Shown piece after piece: positions 28,396 through 36,873 of a DNA stretch of 64,000 bases (within the stretch, counting starts at the first letter, position 1; every line of letters starts with the position of its first letter). The stretch is taken from assembly GCA_002343715.1 (NCBI GenBank), contig DDSA01000167.1:92076-156075 (forward strand), in the 5' to 3' direction. The position numbers were made by a program, and so were the translations under genes. Origin of the DNA: Phycisphaerales bacterium UBA2402 (GTDB lineage Bacteria > Planctomycetota > Phycisphaerae > Phycisphaerales > UBA1924). Under the pieces are notes generated by a model. It made no database searches. It was not told the origin of the DNA and worked only from the letters and a program-made list of their open reading frames with translations.

Positions 28396-28592
28396 CTTCA
28401 CGAGTGAATGCCGCCGGTACTCGCCCGGCGGTTGAAGGTCAATCCCCCGGTTCGTGTCTCTCAGAACCATGGGTAAACTCATCTGTTCAACCCTCAGGCA
28501 CCGTCCCAATCATCCGATAAGATGACGTGTCAATTGGGGATGGATGATGAGGTTGGTACCGGAGTGTTCCCCCCGGTTGGGCGCTTGTGCGG

Positions 28593-29624
28593 ATGTCAAA
28601 GATGCGGGTTTCGGTGATCATTGTGACGTTCAGCCAGCATGACCTGCTGCGTATCTGTCTTCGATCCGCGCAACGGTCCATGCGGGATGTTGACGGAGAG
28701 ATCATCGTCGTTGATAACGCCAGCACCGACGCCACCCCGAAGGTGGTAGAGGAAGAGTTCCCCGGAGTCAGACTGATCCGAAACCCGGTGAACCTGTATT
28801 ACACACGGGCTGTGAACCAGGGCATGCGCGCCGCGAAGGGGGAGTATGTCTACCTTCTCAACGACGACACCGAGCTCGAACCCGAGAACATCTCCGCGCT
28901 CATCGCGTTCATGGAGCAACACCCCAAGTGCGGGATCGTGGGGCCGATGCTGCGATCCCCGCAGCACGAATACCAGGTCTCCGCACAGAAGTTCCCCACC
29001 CCGATCAGGGAGATTTTCGGCGTGCTGGGGATCGCCTATCTGCTCCGAACCCGAAGGTGGGCGGACAGCATTCAGAAGCGCTATCCGACGCACCCGCTGC
29101 CGACCCAGCAGGTCGACTGGGTCTGCGGGGGAGCCATTTTTCTGCGCCGTGACATGATGATGAACGTCGGCCTGCACGACGAGCACTACCTGTTCTACTG
29201 CGACGATCCGGACATCGGCATGCGCGCGGCACGGGCGGGTTTCGAGGTCTGGTACCTCGACAGCACCTTTGTCCTTCATCACCACGGACTGAGCACGGTC
29301 AAGACGCCGCGAAAACTCAGGTTCGACATCATTCTGACGCGCAGCCGCAGGCACTACCTTCGCAAGTTCCACGGCTGGTTGGGCATGGCGATGGTCGAGG
29401 TCGCGTACGGAGTCGCGTCGCTGCTCCGCGCGGTTCGGAACATACTTACCGGCCATCGTGACAAGGCCAGGATGCACTGGCTCGCGCTGCGCTGTCAGTT
29501 CGAGGCCTGCCGAATGCCCCCCGAGGAGAGACACGCCATCGATGGGTACAGGTCGTGCGCCTTCAACGGGCTCGACGTTTCCGTCCCGAACTTACCATTG
29601 AACACGCACGAAACAGTCCACTAA
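28593..29624 (+). CDS. Family 2 glycosyltransferase
   Basis: 343 residues from the ATG at 28593 (a GTG at 28587 and an ATG at 28602 are alternatives). This is a GT-A fold enzyme of GT2, rhamnosyltransferase-like: VSVIIVTFSQHDLLRICL at the start, VVDNASTDAT, the metal/nucleotide-sugar motif LLNDDTELEP, WVCGGAIFLRRD, and DDPDIGMRAARAGFEVWYLD. The C-terminal 100 residues are amphipathic with a short hydrophobic stretch (LGMAMVEVAYGVASLL) that may associate with the membrane. It should transfer a sugar from an NDP-sugar to a lipid- or polysaccharide-linked acceptor. The next gene, 17 bases downstream, encodes an NDP-sugar epimerase-like protein, suggesting a two-gene glycan unit. Confidence 0.88.
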   Translation: MSKMRVSVIIVTFSQHDLLRICLRSAQRSMRDVDGEIIVVDNASTDATPKVVEEEFPGVRLIRNPVNLYYTRAVNQGMRAAKGEYVYLLNDDTELEPENISALIAFMEQHPKCGIVGPMLRSPQHEYQVSAQKFPTPIREIFGVLGIAYLLRTRRWADSIQKRYPTHPLPTQQVDWVCGGAIFLRRDMMMNVGLHDEHYLFYCDDPDIGMRAARAGFEVWYLDSTFVLHHHGLSTVKTPRKLRFDIILTRSRRHYLRKFHGWLGMAMVEVAYGVASLLRAVRNILTGHRDKARMHWLALRCQFEACRMPPEERHAIDGYRSCAFNGLDVSVPNLPLNTHETVH

Positions 29625-29641
29625 ACACCCGGAGATGACAC

Positions 29642-30634
29642 ATGCCCGTTCTGGTGACCGGAGGAGCAGGATTCATGGGATCGCACATCGCGGACGACCT
29701 GATCCGCGATGGCCACGACGTTGTCGTCCTTGACGATCTCAGCGGCGGATTTGTTGAGAACGTGCCCGAGAAGGCCACCTTCGTCGAGGGGTCGATCCTC
29801 GACAATGAACTGATCCTGCGCCTGTTCCTGCAGTACAGGTTCGACTATGTCTTCCACCTCGCGGCCTACGCCGCGGAGGGGCTGAGCCACTTCATCCGCC
29901 GGTTCAACTACCACAACAATCTCGTCGGCAGCGTGAATCTGATCAATGCTTCCGTGAACAGCGGCGTCAAGTGCTTTGTCTTTACCTCCTCGATCGCCGT
30001 GTACGGACGCAACCAGGTCCCGATGCTGGAATCCACCACGCCGCTGCCCGAGGATCCGTACGGCGTGGCCAAGTATGCCGTCGAACTCGACCTGCGCAGT
30101 GCGCACGAGATGTTCGGACTTAACTACGTGGTCTTCCGCCCCCACAACGTCTACGGAGAGCGGCAGAACATCGGGGACAAGTACCGCAACGTGATCGGTA
30201 TTTTCATGAACCAGATCATGCAGGGCAAGCCCCTCACCATCTTCGGAGACGGCGAACAGACCCGCGCGTTCAGTTACATCGCCGATGTGGCCCCGATCAT
30301 TTCGCGGTCGCCGTTTGTCCCCGCCGCGCTGAACGGGATCTTCAACGTCGGTGCGGATCAACCCTACACGGTCAACGAGTTGGCGCGGGTGGTGTCCAAA
30401 GCGATGGGAGCCAAGGCCGAGGTGGTCCACCTGCCGCCCCGCAACGAGGTGGTTCACGCCTACAGCAACCACGACGCGGCGAGGCGTGTCTTCAACCCCG
30501 GAAAACCGGTCACTCTGGAGGATGGCATTGAACGGATGGCATCCTGGGCCAAGCGGATCGGCTCCAAGCGCAGCAAAGCATTCACCGAGATCGAGATCCC
30601 GCGGAACATGCCGCCTTCCTGGCTGGCTCGCTGA
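29642..30634 (+). CDS. NAD-dependent NDP-sugar epimerase/dehydratase (extended SDR)
   Basis: 330 residues, ATG with CCGGAGATG upstream. An N-terminal Rossmann motif, VLVTGGAGFMGSHIADDLI, binds NAD(H). The SDR catalytic triad is in VFTSSIAVYG (Ser) and DPYGVAKYAVE (Tyr and Lys). The substrate half has FRPHNVYGERQNIGDKYRNV and FGDGEQTRAFSYI, typical of UDP-glucose 4-epimerase-like enzymes. It probably interconverts or oxidises an NDP-sugar used by the neighbouring glycosyltransferase; exact substrate cannot be told. It follows the glycosyltransferase gene by 17 bases on the same strand. Confidence 0.9.
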   Translation: MPVLVTGGAGFMGSHIADDLIRDGHDVVVLDDLSGGFVENVPEKATFVEGSILDNELILRLFLQYRFDYVFHLAAYAAEGLSHFIRRFNYHNNLVGSVNLINASVNSGVKCFVFTSSIAVYGRNQVPMLESTTPLPEDPYGVAKYAVELDLRSAHEMFGLNYVVFRPHNVYGERQNIGDKYRNVIGIFMNQIMQGKPLTIFGDGEQTRAFSYIADVAPIISRSPFVPAALNGIFNVGADQPYTVNELARVVSKAMGAKAEVVHLPPRNEVVHAYSNHDAARRVFNPGKPVTLEDGIERMASWAKRIGSKRSKAFTEIEIPRNMPPSWLAR

Positions 30635-30893
30635 CAACGACGCAGAAGGATCATTGTTTCCACTCGTAGACCCGCCGCGCGGCGACATGGGTTTTGTGTT
30701 TCGTCGCGCCGTACACGCCCAATCGATTCGCACCGTGCCGGACTTTCGATTGACGTGATCGCCGCGGCGCATACTCACCGTGACTCGTGCGATGCCCCGG
30801 CCACCACCCACATCACCGCCAACCCCTGCGAACGCGATGTTGCGGTGACTATCCACTTCCTACCATCCGGCGAACCGCTTCACGCTCGATCCC

Positions 30894-32999
30894 ATGCTCT
30901 CATCTCTCCCCGACCTCTTGCTCGTCGTACTCGGCTTCGGCCTCATCGTCTTCATCCACGAACTCGGCCACTTTGTCGCGGCCCGTTGGGCGGGCATTCG
31001 GGTGCTGGCTTTCGCGGTCGGGTTCGGACCGGCACTGGTCTCCTACCGCAAGGGACTGGGGCTTGTCCGCGGCTCGAGCGAGCCGGAGTTTCTCCGGCGA
31101 GCGGCCGGGGGGGAGTCGATCAGCCCCACCGAGTACCGCCTGAATGTTCTGCCCTTCGGGGGCTATGTCAAGATGCTCGGTCAGGAAGACCTGAATCCCG
31201 AGGCGATCAGCCCGGAGCCGGATAGTTATCAATCCTGTTCCCCATGGAAGCGGATGGTGGTCATCTCCGCGGGCGTGGTGATGAACCTGATCGCCGCGGC
31301 GGTTCTGTTCATTATCGTTTTCATGGTCGGGCTTCGCGTCGAACCGGCACGCATCGGCGCTGTCGAGCCGGGCAGCCCCGCAGCGATGACCACCGCGATC
31401 AACGCCCGCGAACTGGGGCTCTCCACGCCCGGGCTGCTACCCGGCGACCGAGTGATCTCCATCAACGGCGAGCAGCCACGCAGTTTCAACGACCTGATGC
31501 TCGCCACCAGCATGGCCGAGAAAGGCACTCGCCTCGAACTCTCGGTCGAGCGATCAGGTTACGACACGCCCCTGCACTTTCTGCTTGCCCCGCGTGTCGG
31601 TGCCGCCAGTGGCCTGCTCGAGATCGGCGTTGAGCCATCGCGGGCCGGTCGAATCTTTGATGGTAAAACCGCGGCGGAGCGCGACAGCATCGCCGAAACC
31701 GCCGCCGCCCTCGGGCTTCGGGGCGTGAAGGCGGGTATGACCCTTCTCTCGGTCAATGAACGCATCGCGAACGATGCCAATGACCTCTTCAGTGCGCTGC
31801 GTCAATCCGACGGCCGCCATGTCGACCTCGTGTTCTCGAGCGATTCGGGAGAGCAAGTCGCGTTCTCTCTTGTTCCACGCGCGCAACTCCAGTTCGATCA
31901 TGCGCCTCTGGCGGATCGGACGGTGGCACCCGTCGAACACTTGCTGGGCCTCATGCCGGTCATGACGGTGGGGAACGCAACGCCCCGGGCCGTTGAGCAG
32001 GGCTTGCGCGACGGCGACCTCTTCGCACGAATCGGCGGCGTGGAGTTTCCGAGCATCGCGCAAGGAATCACCGAGATCCGAAACCACAAGGGTCGAACCA
32101 TACCCGTGGTCGTTCTCCGCCGCGACGAGCGCGGCGAGTGGCACGAAGTCATCCTGCCCGCCGTCGCCGTTTCTGCGAAGGGTCAGATCGGGTTCGGGGT
32201 TGCCGACACGAGCGGAGATTCGGCGCTGATTGCCTTGCCCCTCCCTGTGCTCCGCAAGCCTGGGACCGAGACCGATGTTCGCCCCGCGGCCGCGCACGTG
32301 ATCACCGCGCCCGGAACGAGAGTTCTTTCGGTGGATGATGAACCGGTGTCGGATTTCTCTTCTCTGCGCGCCGCGCTCTTGAAGTCGACACGACACGCGT
32401 ACGAGATGCTGGCCGATACCACGACGGTGACCCTGCGGCTTCGCCCGCCGGCGAACGGTGTTCCATCCGAGTCTGTCCCGGCACGCTCTGTTGAATGGCG
32501 ACTCTCCCGTTCGGACCTTGAAGCGCTGCACTCCCTGGGATGGACCGCCCCTCCGGTGGCGGGCCTCTTCGAGCCTGAGCAGATCGTGCTCCGAGCCGAC
32601 TCGCCTCTCACCGCGTTATCGATGGGCCTCGCGGAAACCCGCCGTGTCATGCTGTCGACCTATATCACGTTCCTCCGCCTCTGGCAGGGGAGCGTGAAGG
32701 TTGAGCATCTGAAGGGGCCGGTGGGGATCGCCCACATCGGAACAATCATCGCCGGCCGGGGTGTGATGTGGCTTCTCTTCTTTCTCGCGCTCATCTCCGT
32801 CAACCTGGCGGTCATCAACTTTCTTCCTCTCCCGATCGTGGACGGCGGTCAGTTCCTCTTTCTTGTGTGGGAAGCGCTCCGTGGACGGCCCGCCCCGATC
32901 GCTGTACAGTCCGCCGCAACCCTGGTCGGGCTGGTCTTCATCGCGTGTGTGTTCCTTCTGGTGACCTACAACGACATCCGCAGTCTGTTGGGGCTGTGA
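30894..32999 (+). CDS. rseP: Site-2 metalloprotease RseP/RasP, enlarged
   Basis: 701 residues, against about 450 in E. coli. The zinc motif HELGH is at residues 22-26 in the first transmembrane helix. The second active-site motif is near the C-terminus, INFLPLPIVDGGQF. Between them lie two to three PDZ-like domains (IGAVEPGSPAAM, LSTPGLLPGDRVISINGEQP and VEQGLRDGDLFARIGGVEFP), accounting for the extra length. It cleaves membrane-anchored anti-sigma factors or signal-peptide remnants inside the membrane. No bamA, dxr or cdsA is adjacent, unlike the usual context. The 259 bases upstream hold no gene and no clear promoter. Confidence 0.93.
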   Translation: MLSSLPDLLLVVLGFGLIVFIHELGHFVAARWAGIRVLAFAVGFGPALVSYRKGLGLVRGSSEPEFLRRAAGGESISPTEYRLNVLPFGGYVKMLGQEDLNPEAISPEPDSYQSCSPWKRMVVISAGVVMNLIAAAVLFIIVFMVGLRVEPARIGAVEPGSPAAMTTAINARELGLSTPGLLPGDRVISINGEQPRSFNDLMLATSMAEKGTRLELSVERSGYDTPLHFLLAPRVGAASGLLEIGVEPSRAGRIFDGKTAAERDSIAETAAALGLRGVKAGMTLLSVNERIANDANDLFSALRQSDGRHVDLVFSSDSGEQVAFSLVPRAQLQFDHAPLADRTVAPVEHLLGLMPVMTVGNATPRAVEQGLRDGDLFARIGGVEFPSIAQGITEIRNHKGRTIPVVVLRRDERGEWHEVILPAVAVSAKGQIGFGVADTSGDSALIALPLPVLRKPGTETDVRPAAAHVITAPGTRVLSVDDEPVSDFSSLRAALLKSTRHAYEMLADTTTVTLRLRPPANGVPSESVPARSVEWRLSRSDLEALHSLGWTAPPVAGLFEPEQIVLRADSPLTALSMGLAETRRVMLSTYITFLRLWQGSVKVEHLKGPVGIAHIGTIIAGRGVMWLLFFLALISVNLAVINFLPLPIVDGGQFLFLVWEALRGRPAPIAVQSAATLVGLVFIACVFLLVTYNDIRSLLGL

Positions 33000-33020
33000 A
33001 CACGCGCCGAGATCAGCCTC

Positions 33021-33539
33021 TCACCACGCGCTGCGCAGCTCCGCCGCGATATCCTTCGCCAGACGCTGGATGGTTGCCTGCTGGCCCGTTTCGAGGCTCT
33101 CCCGAACACCAACGGCGGGGATGAACGAGTCCGTCGCGGTGTAGTTGCGGCGGCTCACCAGAGTCTTGCCGGACCGATTGTCCGTCCAGTCGAAGTCCAC
33201 CGTCAGTTGCATCGCCAGTTCCTGGACCAGGCCGGTCTGCGAGCGCACCGACAGGCGCTTCATCTCCGCCGCGGTCAGGATACCGGACAGGCGGGTGTCG
33301 GCGGGCTCGTCGCTCGTGACCTTGAACGGTGTGGATGCCTGTATCTCCTTGACGATGGCTTCGGTGAGTTCAACTTCCAGCCCGGGCGTCCCGGTGTAGT
33401 TTTTGAATACTGGAATCACAACCGTTTTCACGCCCTTGTCGTACGTGGATTCAAAGGAGTAACCACGACGCGGGTCCGAGGCGCACCCCGCCACCAGCAG
33501 ACACACCGCGGTCCAGAGGGCCGTCGTGGAGCGGATCAC
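33021..33539 (-). CDS. lptE: LptE-like LPS-assembly lipoprotein
   Basis: 172 residues from a GTG that overlaps the stop of the upstream gene (GTGA). The longer upstream frame is a shadow. The lipoprotein signal ends in the lipobox LLVAGC. The mature part has the LptE family pattern GYSFESTYDKGVKTVVIPVF, NYTGTPGLEVELTEAIVKEI, and ADTRLSGIL. It would sit in the outer membrane with LptD and help place lipopolysaccharide. The overlap with the BamD-like gene suggests translational coupling within an envelope-assembly cluster. No lptD is in the window. Confidence 0.82.
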   Translation of the reverse strand: MIRSTTALWTAVCLLVAGCASDPRRGYSFESTYDKGVKTVVIPVFKNYTGTPGLEVELTEAIVKEIQASTPFKVTSDEPADTRLSGILTAAEMKRLSVRSQTGLVQELAMQLTVDFDWTDNRSGKTLVSRRNYTATDSFIPAVGVRESLETGQQATIQRLAKDIAAELRSAW

Positions 33540-34597
33540 TTCGCTCCTTCCGCAGTTGGAACTGGATCCGCGGCTGGTCGGGGACCGGCGGGAGTTGCCG
33601 GCACGGTGCGGAGGGGCGATGCCGATGGTTGTGTCGGCCATCCGTTGGACTCGCACAGTTCCATGGCCTTCTCGGCGGCGACGGTGCGTGGGTAGGCTCG
33701 GATCAATCGCTGCAGCGTCATCTTTGCAGCCACCGGATCGCCCCGGGTGATGTACCATTGCGCCGTCGTGAGCCGCTGATCGGCCGCGGACTCCTCCAAC
33801 CTCGCCACGAGCGCATCACTCATACCGGCCTTCTCGGCCTCGGCGGGGAACTCGGTCTGGAACTGCTCGATCTGGAATGAAGCCTCGACCAATCCCGTTG
33901 CGTCGTAGTGCGGCCCCTTGTACTGCGCGATATTGGCGTAGGCCCGACGTTGCATCGCTTTTTGACGGTGCGTGCTCCTTGGAAAGAGTTTCAGAAAGAC
34001 ATCGTAGGTTTCCTCGGCCATCCGAAGGTCTCGCTTGGAGTAGTAGTAATCCGCCATGGTGATGAGCGCATCCTCGGCGAGTTTGCTCCCGGCGAGACGC
34101 TCATTGATTCGCATGCAGATCTCTTCGGCGTAGGGGATGCCGCTGTCGACGCGGATACCCCATGTCTTCTTGCGTAGCCCGCCGAAATACATCTTCGCGA
34201 TCGAAAGTTCCCGTTCAAGAGCACGAACAAAGAACTCGCTCCCGGCGAACTCCTTCGCCACACGCTCGTAGTCGCGCAGCGCTTCGTACTCATCCCTCTC
34301 CGCGAGAAGACAGTCCCCGCGCAGAAGGTAGGCCTCGGCGATGTGTTGATTCCGTTTCGCCTCGTTGGCCTCGATCCACGGGTCGAGCACCGCGCGGGCC
34401 TGACTCGCCTTGCCCTCGGCCAGCAACTGCCTCGCCTTGGCGATGGTCGCCGTGTCCTCGTTCAGGCCCGGATCGATCGATTTCGTCCATCCCTGGTCTG
34501 TCATCTCGAAGGTGGAGTGCTGGGCGCACACTGTTGCCGCCAGAACCGTGGAGATCGCCGCGGCGGGTACGAAACGGGTTGCGAAGGTCGATGCCAT
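33536..34597 (-). CDS. BamD/YfiO-like TPR protein
   Basis: 353 residues from the ATG at 34597. The start gives a signal peptide (ATRFVPAAAISTVLAATVCA); a Cys at its end could be lipidated but the lipobox is poor. The body is helical repeats of TPR type: ARQLLAEGKASQARAVLDPW, AYLLRGDCLLAERDEYEALR, LAEDALITMADYYYSKRDLR, ETYDVFLKLFPRSTHRQKAM. That is the arrangement of the outer-membrane assembly factor BamD. The C-terminal 40 residues are Pro/Ala-rich. It overlaps the LptE-like gene by four bases and lies 29 bases after the GNAT remnant. A role in outer-membrane protein or LPS assembly is likely; a general TPR scaffold is the alternative. Confidence 0.75.
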   Translation of the reverse strand: MASTFATRFVPAAAISTVLAATVCAQHSTFEMTDQGWTKSIDPGLNEDTATIAKARQLLAEGKASQARAVLDPWIEANEAKRNQHIAEAYLLRGDCLLAERDEYEALRDYERVAKEFAGSEFFVRALERELSIAKMYFGGLRKKTWGIRVDSGIPYAEEICMRINERLAGSKLAEDALITMADYYYSKRDLRMAEETYDVFLKLFPRSTHRQKAMQRRAYANIAQYKGPHYDATGLVEASFQIEQFQTEFPAEAEKAGMSDALVARLEESAADQRLTTAQWYITRGDPVAAKMTLQRLIRAYPRTVAAEKAMELCESNGWPTQPSASPLRTVPATPAGPRPAADPVPTAEGAK

Positions 34598-34626
34598 GGA
34601 GCAGGAGCGTATGGGCCTCGGTGCCG

Positions 34627-35409
34627 TTACGCCCAGGTCCGGACCATCTGCGGTCGCGTGTACGCAACCCGGAACCCGGCACGAACTGCGTTGCGGTGCG
34701 AGTCTGTCCCGGCCCGAACATCCATCTTCATCAGTTCGCATCCCCGCTCCCGCGCGATGCGAAGGCGGGCCGCGGTCAGCGCACGCTGGATGCCGCGCCT
34801 GCGATACGCGGGCAACACCGCCGCACCCGACAGGAGTGCCCCACGCCCCACGATCGACATCGTCGCCCCTCCCACGGGAACTCCGTCTACGGTCGCTGCC
34901 AGCAGAACGGAGTCGGCAAGAACGGCACGGACGCGTCCTCCGTCCACTGGGAACCGAACCGGCTCGCCACCGTCGGCGAACCCGGCACTCATCACGCGGC
35001 TTCATTCGGCGTGATCACTGGCCAATACAACGAAGGACGAAGATGATGCATGATCGATCGCCGCATCTTGCAGGTACAGATAGTTGACGGTCTCGAACGA
35101 GCCGATTCGGTAACCCCTTTCACCCAGGAGCGATACGAAGCCCGCATCGGCCAACGGGCACAGATCGATCACCAACGGTGAGGCCCGCACGCGGTGGAAC
35201 GGTTCGACCGTGTCCCACTCGACACTCTCAAGAGGACCATTCAGGCCCACTCCTTTCACGCCGATGAACGGATCGCCCGAACCATAGAACAATGCGAATC
35301 CACCCCCCACGGCCATCGATCGGATCGGGAGGTGAGGGTGTAACCCGGCCGCAGCATCACAGAACGTTTGGCAGGAGGAGGCTTCAGCCCCTTCGAGTTC
35401 ACGCGCCAT
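34627..35409 (-). pseudogene. GNAT-family acetyltransferase interrupted by an in-frame TGA
   Basis: Two pieces in the same reading frame are separated only by TGA at 35004-35002. The first is 135 residues (35409 to 35005: GGFALFYGSGDPFIGVKGVG and FVSLLGERGYRIGSFETVNY). The second carries the acetyl-CoA site (GGATMSIVGRGALLSGAAVL, then PAYRRRGIQRALTAARLRIA and RNAVRAGFRVAYTR). Read through, the sequence is one GNAT protein of about 260 residues. The stop falls in SDHAE-stop-SRVMSAGF, where a Trp (TGG to TGA) would fit the family. It is a recent nonsense mutation, a sequencing error or readthrough. It lies 24 bases after the haloperoxidase gene in the same direction. Confidence 0.8.
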
Positions 35410-35433
35410 GTCGAAATCGGGTGTTCTCGCCGT

Positions 35434-36738
35434 TCATCCGGTGCGGCGGCGTCGGAGAATGAGAAGCCCTGCACCCGCGATGAGCACCCCAGCCCCCGGC
35501 GCGGGCACGAGCAGCATGCGGTCATTGACGAGAACGCCCAGTTCCTGACCGCACGCCAACCCGGCCACGTTATCAAACTGCCAGTGGATCCCACCGTAAA
35601 TGCGGCTCTGGCCCGCTTCGGCCGAGGCGTCCGCGAAACTCGTGAAACCGCGGGTAATGCCGGCCGAAGTCACGGAAAAACTCGCCGCATCACCGCCGAA
35701 ATAATCGGACAATATCGTGGCCGCGACAGCGCTGAATGTGCTGTGGCCAGAGGTGTAGGCCGGGAAGGGAGGGGTGGCGATGAGGGACGTGAAGTTAACA
35801 TCACCGATCGTGTCTGGATTCCCGTCATTGTCTCCTTCACGAATCCCGGTAATGGGCCGCCAATAGTTGAACGTGTATTTGCAATCCCAGGACACGACCG
35901 CAGCATCGGCCAGGCCGATACCAAGGAGGGCAAACAGGCGGGCGTTATCCTGCATGCTGTTGCCGCGGGCTAGGGCGACCTGGGATGCGATCTGGTTCCA
36001 TTGTCCGGGTGGCGTTACCGTGCCACCGCCCGCGGCCCACATGCGTGCGATATCGGTCTGTTCCGCCGTGCGCTCCGCGCTTCCGATACCGCCCAGCCGG
36101 AAGACCTCGTCGTATGCCGCGGTGTATTCCGCGCTGCCGACCGCTGGTGGTGCCGGGGGACGGAGTTGAGAACTGCTGTCCATCGCGAACGGTCGAAGGT
36201 ACTTCCAGTTGGGAAGTAGAGGGTTCGCGTTCGCGGGGGGCGTCGGCCGCCAATGTCCGACCTGATTGCCCGAGGGGTAGGAAACCACGAGAGTCGAGTT
36301 GTCGTTGCTCCTGAGGCTCAAGATGCCCGCCGCGGATTGCTCGCCCAGCGCGAGGCCCGCCGCCTTCCCGGGTCCATCTGGAATCGCCGAGAGTGAATCC
36401 GCCAACGCTGCTTCGATCTGTGTGCGGCGCGAGGGAAAGATGTGCCACATCACATCGTGCGCCGCCTTCGCCGCGGCCGCATCGGCCGAGGTGCCCGAGG
36501 GGTTGTCATAGACTCTGTAGTAACCCCGGTGTGTTGGGTTGACCGAGTTCACAGCGTCGTAGACGGCTGTGTGCATCATCGCCATCGCCCGACTGGCCAT
36601 CGGCGGATTCATCGCAGTTGCAGACACGGAACTGAGCAGCGTGCTGTTCCAATCCAGCACCACATCGCTCGCCGCCGCCATGCCCGCGGTCACGACAAGT
36701 CCCTGCACCAACATCAAGTTTTGAATCTTGCTCTTCAT
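35434..36738 (-). CDS. Vanadium-dependent haloperoxidase / PAP2-type protein with PEP-CTERM tail
   Basis: 434 residues from the ATG at 36738, which has GGAGGAGG six bases upstream. A signal peptide precedes a helical domain of the vanadium chloroperoxidase/PAP2 superfamily. Vanadate- or phosphate-site residues are in WDCKYTFNYWRPITGIREGD (Lys and Arg), PAYTSGHSTFSAVAATIL (Ser-Gly-His) and SRIYGGIHWQFDN (Arg and His). The C-terminus is a sorting signal, LVPAPGAGVLIAGAGLLI followed by RRRR. It should be surface-exposed and either oxidise halides with H2O2 or act as a phosphatase. Bacterial homologues of this secreted type are mostly uncharacterised. It begins a same-strand run with the GNAT, BamD-like and LptE-like genes. 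Confidence 0.87.
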   Translation of the reverse strand: MKSKIQNLMLVQGLVVTAGMAAASDVVLDWNSTLLSSVSATAMNPPMASRAMAMMHTAVYDAVNSVNPTHRGYYRVYDNPSGTSADAAAAKAAHDVMWHIFPSRRTQIEAALADSLSAIPDGPGKAAGLALGEQSAAGILSLRSNDNSTLVVSYPSGNQVGHWRPTPPANANPLLPNWKYLRPFAMDSSSQLRPPAPPAVGSAEYTAAYDEVFRLGGIGSAERTAEQTDIARMWAAGGGTVTPPGQWNQIASQVALARGNSMQDNARLFALLGIGLADAAVVSWDCKYTFNYWRPITGIREGDNDGNPDTIGDVNFTSLIATPPFPAYTSGHSTFSAVAATILSDYFGGDAASFSVTSAGITRGFTSFADASAEAGQSRIYGGIHWQFDNVAGLACGQELGVLVNDRMLLVPAPGAGVLIAGAGLLILRRRRTG

Positions 36739-36873
36739 GCATCGCCTCCTCCGGAAGCCCGGTGATGTCACGATACACGAAGATCCTGCACCATGCAAGG
36801 AAAAAATGTCGCAATCGCGGCACTCCACGCACACAAACCGAACCAATGGTCTTAACGAGGCTTACAATAAAGT

